Positions 12,118 through 22,771 of a stretch of DNA of 64,000 nt are shown here, piece after piece (positions within the stretch are counted from its first letter, which is position 1; each line of letters begins with the position of its first letter). The stretch comes from Sipunculus nudus (Eukaryota > Annelida > Sipuncula > Golfingiida > Sipunculidae). A program made the position numbers and the translations under genes. The stretch covers positions 70,818,300 through 70,882,299 of the forward strand of contig CM049314.1 of assembly GCA_026874595.1 (NCBI GenBank). The letters are read 5' to 3'. The notes below the pieces were generated by a model. That model saw nothing but the letters and a program-made list of their open reading frames with translations, was not told where the DNA came from and ran no database searches.

Positions 12118-13140
12118 CTCAAAAATATTAATTGTAGAAAACGTTGATCTCTTCCTTTTTTCGGGTCTATCTTTTTGCTGCTCACACAAGAATGAACTCA
12201 GGCGGCGGCTTTGTTTGGTGTGTCATCTATGACGCCATCAAACTGATAAATATGTGGTATCATGTGCAAAAGTTTGAATCCGCCTAGCTTGGTAAACAGG
12301 CCATTTTCTAATTTTTAATCTTGTTTATCCAAAATTCCTTTAAAATCCATAATTTTAAAAAACACCTGTAAAGCCACTTTTAAGTAAACAGATTAATGAT
12401 CTGTCACTGGTGATTTTTTCATGTGATATTGCGAACTTATTAACCTTGGTTACTAACTTGTCAATCTAATGTGGGAATATTCTCTTAAAGTGATATGCTG
12501 AGGAGACAATCATTTAAAGGAAGTTTCTATACAGATTTTGTAATTAATCTTGTATTTTGTTATAAGCTTATTACTTGAGGTTTCTTCCTTTTTCTAATGT
12601 TTATTGTTTAGTCCATATGATTTCTTTGCCCACGAGCCCCCGTGAGATAAACATTAGGCGAGCTACTCCTTTGACAACCCTGTCGGGATATCCGCTGTAA
12701 TATTAAATATTAAAGAGTATAAACCTTGATAATGTATCCTAATATGTATAACCAACTATTTAATCTTATTGTGTCTAAACGGACCAATTAAAATTTAACT
12801 TTATAACTGGTTCTTGGAAATCCAACCGGTTAAACGTACAAATATAATGCAAATATATATTGGACTATATATAAAGGAGGGTTCTTTTTGCAGAAACCAG
12901 ATTTATATCAGAAAATGTATACAATGGAAATATTCGATTATTCGAGTTTCAAAGCATATACATACATGCCCATATAGTAAGGTTTCTGTGTGCGCATTTT
13001 GTTTGGTTGTTCATGCTTGAATTTATTTTCTTCAATTTTATTTTAGCAACGGGAAGAAATGTCAGCTTTTCTCCTCCACTTATATATTAATTTGGTTGTT
13101 TATAAAGCCAGTTATTTTAACCCTGTAAATTAATTTTCAG
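12118..13140. other. Non-coding stretch upstream of the C1q gene
   Basis: No coding signal. It ends in a strong acceptor (TTAATTTTCAG) at 13140, so at least part is an intron between a 5' UTR exon and the signal-peptide exon of the C1q gene. The 5' UTR exon and promoter were not identified. Confidence 0.5.
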
Positions 13141-13142
13141 AA

Positions 13143-13265
13143 ATGAAATTCCACATTGTCCTTCTTGTGATGGCTCATTTATTGGATGCAAAGGCGAGCA
13201 CTCTAAAGATACAGGGGCTCGCACTGAAAAAAACGAGAAAAGACAACAAAGGAGCTGAATTACAG
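13143..13265 (+). CDS. C1q gene, coding exon 1 (signal peptide)
   Basis: 41 codons ending in phase 0 at CAG|GTATAG. The hydrophobic leader [10 protein letters not shown] is followed by the small-residue cleavage region DAKA. The ATG lies three bases inside the exon, right after the acceptor at 13140, and is the only in-frame start. Confidence 0.82.
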
Positions 13266-13898
13266 GTATAGGAATCGTGTGATTTTGCATTTGAATCCTT
13301 ATCTTCGGTATAGTAAGTGAACAGTGAACTATCACAATAGACAAATGAAGACCGAGGAATAACATTTAGTCTCAGACAGAGAGTGCCACATTCTTACTAG
13401 ATTGGTTAATTTAAAGACCGTTGATCAACTCAACGTCTTATGCTATTTTTGTAATAAGCACTAAGCAGAAATTTCACACGGAAATTGATCTTTTACATTT
13501 TTAATCAAATTCACAAATACAAAATCTGCAACTGGTTAACGCTCAATAGGTGCATTGTCCAATATGTTCTTATTTTCTTGACAAAATGTTTTTTCTTCTA
13601 ATATGAAGTCCGAAATCATCGGGAATAGGTTATCAAACACTATTACACGTTACCTTCAATACTGTTATTTATGGGAACAGAAAATTTTTTAATTAATAGC
13701 TAAATACCTTTTAGAAAACTTTTTTTAAGTAATGAATATCTTAAGGTGTGGAAGTGAAATAGTTGCCAGTAGAGTAAGTTGAATTTAGAATCAATGTATA
13801 GAAAGCAGCATATCAATGCTGATAAAAAATAGATACATTATATACCATACAGCTTGTACTTAGTCTTTTTTTCGCAATGGCAAGTACTCGAATATTTC

Positions 13899-13957
<59 letters not shown>

Positions 13958-14684
13958 AATACAGGAGGTGTTTGGAAGGCGTTACTCTGGAGTTCGGAGC
14001 CCATCGGGTAAGACCAAGCATTCAACATATACACATAATTATGGCGTGTATCCTAGACTGGGAATACTGGATATTATCTTAACCTTTTATACAGGTGTAA
14101 GAATCTCGTGTAGTGTGTAGTAACAGTGATATAGTCGTAGTAGTGGCTAGTAACAGTGATATAATCGGATCCAGATCATATTCCGAGTCAATTAACTCGA
14201 GTCCAAGTCCGAGTCCGAGTCCTGTAGGTTCGAGTCAAAATCCACTTCCTTCGAGCGCGTGTTATTTGGAACTTCGTCCACGTGTGGTTCTAATATATAA
14301 ACCGTAAAAAATAAAAAGGGGTGATTTCAGATTATCATGTACCATTTTAAGTTAGTTCACACGCTTTTTTCTTAAATTGTTAACTTTATTTATAGCACCC
14401 GATGCGAGCGAAGCTTTGCATATATTATACAATTATTTTGTTATAACCTGTTAGTAATTTGCACATATACATAGGTCTTGATAATATGTGGGTTTTTTTA
14501 TTCTATATGACTCGATATGTACTCGGGCTGATTTCTAGAGGCCTTACCTCCAAGTGCGAGTACAAGACCAAGTTCAGGACCCTCGAGTCCAAGTCCCAAT
14601 CCTGTAAAAAGTAGACTCGAGTACATAACTGGCTAGTAAGCAACGTTTATGTGCATCCAGATTTAAGAAAGCAGTGCTCAGATG

Positions 14685-14737
<53 letters not shown>

Positions 14738-15251
14738 TATATATACATATATATGTCTATATATATATATATATATATAAATATATATATATATATGAGA
14801 CTTTTTCTTCTCCTTTACCAACGAGACAATAACATGGTAGATATTACTGCCAATAAATATTCTCATTTCAGTTGTAGCCTTTCATGTTTCATACGAGGGG
14901 GCAAATATCGTATTCGGGACACATCCCATTAGAATTCCTTACAACACGGTGAAACTGAACCAAGGAGGTGGATACAAGGCATTATATCACGTTTTTGTCG
15001 CCCCGAGGTCTGGGTTTTATATGTTACAGGTGACTGGATTGAGCGATACCAGTAGAGCATGCCTTTGGCTGAAGATAAAGGGTCATCTGGCAGAGCGAAC
15101 CTGGGCTGAGGGCAAATATCAGACTATGTCTATGAATTCTATCGTGTGGTTGTCCAAAGACGACCCAGTTGAAGTTGTGACATGCCAGAATCATCCTGGC
15201 GGTCTGTTTGGAAGATGGTACAACACTTTCACCGGGCATCTGATTCAGTAA
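13143..15251 (+). CDS. Secreted globular C1q-domain-containing protein (three coding exons, complete)
   Basis: Coding exons 13143-13265, 13965-14007 and 14872-15251 join in phase to 181 residues. Exon 1 encodes a signal peptide ([18 protein letters not shown]) and a basic linker. Exon 2 adds 14 residues (EVFGRRYSG...). Exon 3 encodes the C1q domain, residues ~57-181: an opening VAFHVS strand, the N-x-G-G-x-Y motif (NQGGGY), the AP-R-SGFY motif ([12 protein letters not shown]) and the closing GHLIQ. Splice sites are consensus: CAG|GTATAG, ACAG|GAG, G|GTAAGA, TTTCAG|TT. There is no collagen-like segment, so it is the short secreted type abundant in bivalves, where such proteins act as extracellular recognition molecules. 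The ligand is not predictable. An acceptor at 13140 implies a non-coding 5' exon. A paralogous 3' end lies at 1-103. Both introns carry long (TA)n tracts. Confidence 0.88.
13908..13952. repeat. (TA)n tract in C1q intron 1
   Basis: TA dinucleotide run ending 12 bases before the exon 2 acceptor, so length changes here could affect splicing. Confidence 0.95.
13965..14007 (+). CDS. C1q gene, coding exon 2 (linker)
   Basis: 43 bases, 14 codons plus one base, between an ATACAG acceptor and a GGTAAGA donor. It encodes a basic, Ser/Gly-rich linker. The leftover G joins TT at the start of exon 3 to give Val, keeping the C1q frame open. Confidence 0.7.
14687..14797. repeat. Compound (TA)n tract in C1q intron 2
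   Basis: Several TA runs broken by GTC/CA and AAA interruptions across about 110 bases. Confidence 0.95.
14872..15251 (+). CDS. C1q gene, coding exon 3 (C1q domain)
   Basis: 125 full codons plus stop after the TCATTTCAG acceptor. It encodes the entire globular domain on one exon, as is usual for C1q-domain genes. Two cysteines (RAC, VTC) are present. The last 33 residues match the partial copy at 1-103. Confidence 0.9.
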
Positions 15252-15396
15252 AGAAATGACCAGGTGATAGGATTACATTTTTGGGAAATGATTTAAATTG
15301 AAAATTTCCATGGTAATTATCCCCCTAAAATATCTGGGACCTTTCTGTTCGTGTGCCTCTCTCGCCATATACACTGGGACCTGTTAGCCACGTCAA

Positions 15397-15402
15397 AATA
15401 AA
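15397..15402 (+). promoter_or_regulatory. Polyadenylation signal AATAAA of the C1q gene
   Basis: AATAAA about 146 bases after the stop codon of the complete C1q gene; a plausible 3' end signal. Confidence 0.5.
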
Positions 15403-15723
15403 TGTAAAACGCTAGTTTTTCTTTTGATATATAATTAACTCTCGTTGGTGTTGATTCCGTGCCTGTATGAAAGTAAATCAGCTGTGGTATATGCGACTCT
15501 CAGGTTCATGTGACGGTTATTTTGTTTGCTGCTGGTTGCGCCACCTGTCTTAACTTGACTGTATTATGACCCTCTTTTGCTCCTGAAAATGAATAACATT
15601 ATGCGTTAGGTTTAATGACTGAATCAACCATTTGTTTCAAATAAGATGATTGGATGACTATGAATTAAGTTGAATTATACTAAAAAAATCCCCTTGTAGA
15701 ATTTAAAATTGGTATCATTTTTT

Positions 15724-17307
15724 AGCTCAGCTGACTGTAAGTCATCTGAGCTATAGCGATCACTCTTTGTCCGTCGTCCGTCCGGCAATCCGTCCATCCG
15801 GTCGTCTGTCCGTTAACAAGGCACAAATCGTAACCACTGGACCTGGAATCTTTTTACTTTATATCCAAAGAGGTCCATGAAAAATCTCCTTGGAAACCTG
15901 GAATTAGGTCTCTGTTACCCCCCCCCCCCCCCCCCTTCGAGCTATGGGGCCCCAAAGTACCCCCCCCCCCCCAGAAAAGTGAAAAATATCATACAAAAAC
16001 TTCAATATCTCATTAACTACATCACTGATGGTCATGATTATTGGCATACCTATTGATTATGATATGTTCCATCAGTTTCTTTAGACTGGTGGTGCCACCT
16101 GTATTTTTAATTTTTTTACGAATTGTTTTCTCTATTTTTGAGACCTTTAAAAATGTGAACATCTGTTAACAGAGCACAAATCGTAAAGACTGGACCTAGA
16201 ATCTTCATTCTTGACATTCTGAGAGACCTATGAAAAGTCTCCATGGAAACCAGAAATTAGGTCTCTGTTACCCATATCCTTTGAGCTTTGGGGCCCCAAA
16301 GTACCCCCCCCCCCCCAGGATAGTGAAAATTTCATACAGAAACTTCAATATCTCATTAACTACATCACTGATGGTCACGAGTTTTGGCGTACATATTGAT
16401 CATGAGATTTTTCATCAGTTTCTGCTGACTGGTGGCGCCACCTGTATTTTTTGGGTTTTTTTACGAATTGTTATTTCTATTTCTTAGACCTTTAAAAAAT
16501 GTGAACATCTGTTAACAGGGCACAAATCGTAAAGACTGGACCTAGAATCTGCATTCTTAATTTTCTGAGAGACCTATGAAAAGTCTCCATGGAAACCAGA
16601 AATTAGGTCTCTGTTACCCATATCCATTAAGTTGTATGGCTCCAAAATACCCCCCAGAATAATGAAAAATTTGATAACAAAATTCCAGTATCTCAATAAC
16701 TACAACACTGATGCTCGTGATTTTTGGCATACATATTGTTCATGACGTGTTCAATCAGTTTCAGCAGACTGGGTGCGCCACCTCTATTTTTTTTTAATTT
16801 TTACAATTTTTTTTTCTCTATTTTTGAGACCTTAAAAGTAGTGGTTATCTTTCAACAGGGTACAAATTGTAATAACTGGACCTAGAATCTTCATTCTTGT
16901 CATGCAAGGAGGCCCATGAAAAGTGTCTGTGGAAACCTGAAATTAGGTCTCTGTTACCCATATCCTCCAAGCTATAGGACTCCAATGTATCCCTCAGAAT
17001 AATGGAAAATTTGATGCGAAAGCTGAAGTATCTGAACAACTTATCCAGAGACCACCATGCTTCTTTGCATTGATATTGACCATTAAGTGTTTTTATTAAT
17101 TTCTGCAGACTGGTGGAGCCATCTGTATTTTTTTTAATTTTTTCTCTCTATTTTTTAGATATATTAATACAGACACAATCTCAGCCTGTTGGTTAACCTG
17201 TTTGATGCTTCAGTTGAATGGGTATATACTACCATTCAGATGATAAAAAATTTCCATTTGCAAATCTCTTCCCAGTCAGCTGAGCGTCATGACCCATGGG
17301 TCACTTG
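15724..17307. mobile_element. Non-autonomous dispersed element with four ~345-bp tandem core units
   Basis: The left end AGCTCAGCTGACTG recurs as its inverse complement near the right end (17273-17286, 13 of 14 bases). A GTCCGTCGTCCGTCCGG block follows the head. The core has four tandem units with a shared block near 15843, 16198, 16543 and 16884. The right terminus reads ...GACCCATGGGTCACTTG. Comparison with the paralogous flank at 770-790 shows the unoccupied site, so the boundaries are defined. Only a TT at the junction could be a target duplication. The design resembles abundant bivalve non-autonomous repeats (Helitron-like or 'pearl'-type), but I cannot assign a class. No coding capacity. 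Confidence 0.75.
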
Positions 17308-18612
17308 TTGGTCATCGCTGTCCCGCAACGCTAGTTTTCGATTGTCACTGTCCTTTATGGCAAGACACCATAAATAAGCCATTCTTAAGCAGAACAAGAC
17401 TTCATTTGGACAATAAAAGGACTATAACGTCTGAAGAATAAAAATTTACAAATGAGAATCGTCCGCTCTACAAATAAACGTTTATATATAAATCGAAAAT
17501 CATATTTTAAATATATACTGTAAACCTTTGTTTATGGTGTCACAGTAAGTCGTGTCACAGTAAACATAATCAGACGATCAGAAGAAAGGTTCAACAGAGT
17601 TCATTAGAAATATTTTGTCAAGTATTTTTTATGGCCATCCAAGGTACCTATATAGGCTACAAGAAAAAACATTCCAAGCATCACTAGATGAAAAACACCT
17701 TAGTGGTGATTAGCATATATTCAGTTACCAAAAATATTTCAAGTAGTGATGTGGCAAGTGTGACAGAACAATTAGTTAGCCAGTAAAAGAAAATCTACGG
17801 TTTAGTTCTGAAAAAAATGTACATCCTTCTAGTACATCGTACAAAACATGTGTTTTGCATGGCTGAATGGTGCCGGAATCTTGTTGAGTAATTTGAGCAA
17901 AGACGTAAGCATGTATATTTACTGCAGTATATCCAATAATGGGACTCCAAATGTGGAAAATAAATTACTCTTACGATTTTTCTGTCTGTGTAGGATTATT
18001 TGTACCTTCACTGCATCCAAGTACTACAAAGAGCTAACCATCCCAGCCGTTAGTATTAAAACCGCACATCCTTAATAATTGTGACCTCAGCATTTATATC
18101 AGTATCTACATAATCCTTTTGTTATTAAAAATCAGGTCTTTATTCACCACTGTAAGACTACACCCCAATCCCAGTACAGTCCCGTTTTATTAAAATAAGG
18201 ATTACAGGTGCTGCGCCAACATCATTCGTCCAACGTTTACATGTTAGGTAGTGTCCCCATTAGTGCCCATCCTACTTGGATAGATTGGCGTCATGAGAAT
18301 GATGAACGCCTGTACTTGTACGCCTTTCGGGTCCAAATTTACCACTAAAATATTTACAGACTGTCACAGGTTGTGACTAGAATCATGGGCAAGTTAGGAT
18401 ATCACTATCTCAGTACCTTAGTGAATTTCTTGTATTTGGTAAGACATGTGAACAATGTAAATCAGTCATAAATTGTTTATTACTAGGAAAAGGTTGTGGA
18501 TCCCACGCATTCCTGATGATAAATTGCTATTGTTAGACTCCGTACGATAAGGAAACTGCAAAAGCCAGAGTTTATTTGACAACTAAATTGGCCGACTTAT
18601 TAAAATGGCAAA

Positions 18613-19566
18613 CGGAATGTACCTAAGGTTTTCTATGCACAGGTACAACAGGCCATGCATACTGAAGTGTAAGCGACCTTGATCGGTAAGTTTGAATGTA
18701 TCCGACTTCATGATACGAACCTTCGCAAAGTCTAAGATATCCATTTAACACATCTCAAAACATTCATTTCCTTTGTAATTCATTAGCAATATATGTGGCA
18801 CCACTGTCAGTAGGTAATGTACAATCCTACATAGCTCACTTAACTACTAAAATTTTCTTCAATGAAACAATGTCTCCACATTGTCAGTCTGCTACATGAA
18901 CGAGCAGGTTTTCTTTCTCCCTCAATGATTTACTGATAGGGTCAGTGCTACTTAAGGCGTACGGTGAACTATCGAGGATACCACTTCCACAAAACTCCTT
19001 ATTACTCTACATATTTTTTTTAGAAGTGGCTTCAGTACCCTCAGCCCTCAAGATCCATAACACATTCTTTTGGGCAGTCTGTCTAAGTATTTTGCTTGGT
19101 TTCCTTCCAACTTCTTTAAATACATCTGATCCCAGTTACACCTAACAAGAAGAGATTTAGTTTTCATGCCAAATTATGCTCAGGGTCAACTGCACGAAAA
19201 CTATTCAGTTTAAAAAACGTGGGTTACAAGTACCGCTCCCCTGTATACCAGGCTCTTATTTGTGTTTAGCAAAACCCATCATGCTGATATTTAACCTTGG
19301 CCTACCCTCCCCACCCCCCCCCCCCCCCCACCCCCACCAAGATACGGGTAATAACAAAAACTCTGTAATTACGTGCATGGTGTTTATTGAATGCTAAAGG
19401 ACAGCTTAATGACCCTTTTCTGTATGACAACCTGCTCTTTACCGCCTCATTGCCTAGAATGCCCAAATTGTTTATGAGGTCAAAGGTCTAAAAACTGAAA
19501 TTTGAATACGAATATGTATGTACATCGGTGATGTTTTATAAATATTCTTCTTTTTTTTAACTCTAG
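18613..19566. other. Non-coding stretch
   Basis: No supportable gene; poly-C/CCACCC tract near 19307-19338. Confidence 0.45.
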
Positions 19567-19880
19567 GCAGGCTTGGCATACCACCACGGCGTTATGCTCG
19601 GCAGAGTTTTATAAGGGGTTGGACATCTTTGGCCTTGTGTTGTAACGTACATGTTGATCTTATCAAGTTACATGGTGACTGGAATAGCAAAGTATGCCAG
19701 AGGTATATTTCCTCAGATCTTATTGATAGACTCGAGGTTGCTTGGGCTCTTCACGGGCAGACAGAAAAGCAGGACACGTATAATTCTTTACCCTACCAAC
19801 TACCAGTTTTGGCCTCGCTTTGGGATATTATTGTTAATTCAAACAATATATCACTTGCAGTGCCAGGATTTGATGGATAA
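19567..19880 (+). pseudogene. Tyrosine recombinase C-terminal fragment (DIRS/Ngaro/Crypton type), decayed
   Basis: The frame encodes RQSFIRGWTSLAL followed by VDLIKLHGDW and CQRYIS. This is the C-terminal half of the catalytic domain of tyrosine recombinases carried by DIRS, Ngaro and Crypton elements, where the usual form is HSFRRG...LIxxHGDW.S....RY. The second-Arg box is broken: the His of HxxR is Gln and the Arg is Ile. The GDW box and the presumed Tyr nucleophile (RYIS) remain. No N-terminal catalytic Arg region is found nearby. A possible acceptor (TTAACTCTAG) lies just before 19567, so this may be one exon of a longer gene. The C-terminal ~45 residues match nothing I know. Confidence 0.6.
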
Positions 19881-20269
19881 AATTTAATTCAGGCCCAAAC
19901 CTGTTGAGGTTGATGTTATTGACCGACGTTTTAATTCATACGCTTTAATTAATTACTCTTTTTTACACTGACGCCTGCTTACACTTACGCTGTTTCCATT
20001 AAATTGTATTAAAGTTGCTAAGGTAAAACGAGAGGTAATTAAATGTCGGTTCTAATCGGTTTAAGTGTGAGGCGGATCTGCATTCTGACCGAGTTAAAGT
20101 CACACTCTGTGTTATATTTATTTTAGATATCTTATAAATCTTCGAAGTTGTAATTTGTTGTCTTTGAGATTAATGGCAGTTTGTGGAACAGTTACATCTT
20201 CAAACGTTTGGTGAAGGCATGCGCTCTACGAATGCTTTCTAGTTTTATAAAGAATTCACCACTATGTTT

Positions 20270-20630
20270 TTTTGCGGTATTATACTAAGCTTTAATTTGT
20301 CTTCTGGTTTCGTAGGGTATTCATCTCTATATCTCTGGCTGCGTAAGACTGAGCTTCAGCTTGTCTCTTGGTTTTATAAAGTATTCATCTCTAGGTTTCT
20401 GACTGCGTTAGACTGAGCTTCAATTTGTCTCTTGATTTTATAAAGTATTCATCTCTAGGTTTCTGGCTGCGTTAGACTGAGCTTAAGTTTGTCTCTTGGT
20501 TTTATAAAGTATTCATCTCTATGTTTCTGGCTGCGTTAGACTGAGCTTCAGTTTGTCTCTTGGTTTTATAAAGTATTCATCTCTATGTTTCTGGCTGCGT
20601 TAGACTGAGCTTCAGCTTGTCTTCTGAGGT
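20270..20630. repeat. ~64-bp minisatellite overlapping the last SLC16-like exon
   Basis: Five to six tandem units contain the blocks TATAAAGTATTCATCTCTA, GGCTGCGTTAGACTGAGCTT and TTTGTCTCTTGG, with a period of about 64 bases. The rightmost unit is the final coding segment and stop codon of the minus-strand SLC16-like gene. The other units lie in its 3' UTR and therefore repeat its C-terminal codons and stop. Confidence 0.85.
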
Positions 20631-20741
20631 GCTTCATGTGAAGGTAAAACGTCCCGAGGGAGAGGAATCCACCAAAGATCATCACGGAAATAAACATCAC
20701 AAAAGGAACCACGTCACTTCCGGTACTCTTCTCTAATTTAT
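20566..20741 (-). CDS. SLC16-like exon 5: TM12 and C-terminus
   Basis: 176 bases after a CTCTGACAG acceptor. It begins with a T-G-S element (KLEKSTGSD), as MCTs have before TM12, then VPFVMFISVMIFGGFLSLG and a basic, Gln/Asn-rich tail ending at TAA 20566-20568. The last ~64 bases are the end unit of a minisatellite. Confidence 0.82.
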
Positions 20742-21015
20742 CTGTCAGAGAAATGACATGTTTGAATAATGTATTTTTAACATTTCATTTCCGTGAAACA
20801 AAAAGGAAATCGCAACAAAGTTTGATCAAGTTAAGAGAAATTTTTTTTTAAGTGTTTTCAAGCAAGAACCTTGTTTCTAAAGGTTTGTAAACCAAAGAAT
20901 AAGAAAATATGGTATTATCAGCGCAAAATAAACATATAATTTTAGTCTCCAAACTCCAGTTATTTTTTGTTAACTTGAAACCGATTTTTTGGTATATTCT
21001 TAGTAAATTCATTAC

Positions 21016-21141
21016 ATCCAACGATAGGCGATACAAATACTGCAGCTCTGATCAAAAACATCGTGTATCCCACGGCATGCGGGACCTTGTCTGAAGGTGA
21101 AAGGTCAGGGATGATTGACAGGAGAAACACCATGTACACGG
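21016..21141 (-). CDS. SLC16-like exon 4: TM10-11
   Basis: 126 bases, CTCTACAG acceptor and T|GTAATG donor. Encodes VYMVFLLSIIPDLSPSDKV and the helix ending VSPIVG, which aligns with the G-P-P-x-x-G motif of TM11. Confidence 0.82.
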
Positions 21142-22126
21142 CTGTAGAGGAGAAAGAACAAAAATCATCCTTTCATCAATCAGAACGGAAAACCAAGTGT
21201 CATTATGTCTATACATGTGAATGTAAGAGGCTAGATGTGTTTAGCTGTATATTATTATCGTAAAAAATCAATAAATCTTAGCATGTGCATGTTCTTTACT
21301 CGTCGATCGTTAACAGGTGCGGTTCCAGGATTTAGGAAAAGGAGGGGTCTAACCTTGAAAGACGAATGACAAAGCCAAAAAAAGGTTTCCAGGTCCGGAC
21401 AAGGAGCAGTCCAGGGCGCAAAAAAATGGTTTTAGCCCCTTAGAAAGAGCTTACGTTAGCTGAAAAGGGCGTGGGGGACTGAACCCCCTTGACCCTTCCC
21501 CTGTATCCGCTTTTGTTTAATAATTTAGAATGTAAATGAGTTTATGACAATTAATATAATATCGCTATTGGGTCTTTTCTTTTTAAATTTTCTAAAACCC
21601 TTTGCGGGGAATAAAACCCAGGGGCAAAAAGAACAACCTTTCGGTACATTATTCGGACAAACTCTAATAATCAAAACAGGTTAAATAACCGGTTACTTAT
21701 AGATGTTCAATCTTCAAAAACTTAGATATATTCAACCTGAAAAAAAGTAAGGCCAGAGTAGCAGCTAGGGATTACCCAATCAAATATTCAATGTCATAAC
21801 CTGTTGGGATAATTTCTAACAAGGCGTGGACATATGTTGGATCATAAGGATATATAATCATATGGTCGGTAAAGAAATTCAGTCCTGAACACATTTAGTC
21901 ACAGATACGGTCGAGGCGAGTCGGTTTACTTATTGCACTTGGACCAATTTATTGATTATATCCAGGTATTTTCAGATAACTTGTGTAGGGATCTTATTCT
22001 CATCGTCTTTATTTGTTATATCGTGAGTACCGTCCTGTTTACCATCTTTATGTGCGTCTAGGTAAATCAAATGCAAGCTATATTTTAAGAACCTGTGGGT
22101 AAAGAAGTAAGACTATATGAGCTTAC
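21142..22126. other. SLC16-like intron between coding exons 3 and 4
   Basis: Non-coding. It contains a dispersed repeat at 21313-21517 whose relative lies at 56164-56315. Confidence 0.7.
21313..21517. repeat. Dispersed repeat related to 56164-56315
   Basis: Both copies begin with a GGCGG/GCGGTTCCAGGATTTA-like block, continue through an AGGGGTC(C/T) block and end with ...CCC(C)TGTATCCGCTTTTG / ACCCGCTTCTGTATG. They are diverged and unequal in length. The class is unknown; the termini look like those of a short DNA transposon. Confidence 0.45.
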
Positions 22127-22771
22127 CGCCTAGCATCGAATAGAAAAAATCCGCAGTCAACATTTGGGGGAACGTGTGGGCAGAGTGCGAAACCACCTTC
22201 ATCAAAGCACTGATAATAGCAGAAATAGCGATAATTAGAGCTTTGTAATCCCTCCTCGCATATCGATATAAATAGACCAAAGGCTTCACTAAGATTCTAG
22301 AGAGACCGGTGATCCAGTAATGGATCGCTGCCTTCCTGATGTAACCGATGGTGTACACACGACGGGGGCGATACCTCCACATAACACTCGACGCGAATAT
22401 AACCAAAGTTAGGCTGATCAAATGCAGGAGAAGTCTTCTTCTTTTCAACAATGAAATATCCAAACAAGCTCTGAGGAACTTAAGGATGTTTCCTCCAATG
22501 GATCTTCTGCCTTGCTCTCTGTCGTCAGTTTTTGGATGCACCGGTCTGAACAAAGCGCCAAACACTATACCGTTCAGTTGAAGCCCGCCTAATATAAGCA
22601 ATGCGCCCCTCCATTTGTAAGTTGCTATCAATGCTTCCACTATCGGTGGATATACAATGAAACCAAGACCGAATCCCATGCTCTTAATGGCAATTGCCAG
22701 AGATAATCTCTAATCAAAGTACCGCATGACCGCGCAGGTATTCCCCATGAACTGGCATCCACAGGCGACAC
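22127..22771 (-). CDS. SLC16-like exon 3: TM4-9, contains in-frame TAG
   Basis: 645 bases, TTTTAG acceptor and G|GTAAGC donor. Encodes the end of TM4 (VACGCQFMGN), the TM5 signature with the TAG at 22710-22712, the amphipathic GWRG-like YKWRGALL element of TM6, the cytoplasmic loop (RPVHPKTDDREQG...) and helices 7-9. The TM7-8 region is unusually rich in Arg/Tyr (RYRPRRVY, YLYRYARRDYK) compared with typical family members. Confidence 0.82.

Larger units (their letters stand above)
15252..18612 (+). repeat. Second copy of the C1q 3' flank duplication
   Basis: Paralogous to 104-1840, interrupted by the repeat element at 15724-17307. This copy also has about 250 extra bases near 18310-18560 that the first lacks. 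The first copy has extra sequence near 330-545. No exon is apparent in the shared part. Confidence 0.75.

Noticed and set aside
14651-14932. Long frame of Tyr/Ile repeats
   Set aside because: Translation of a (TA)n tract in the C1q intron, not a protein.
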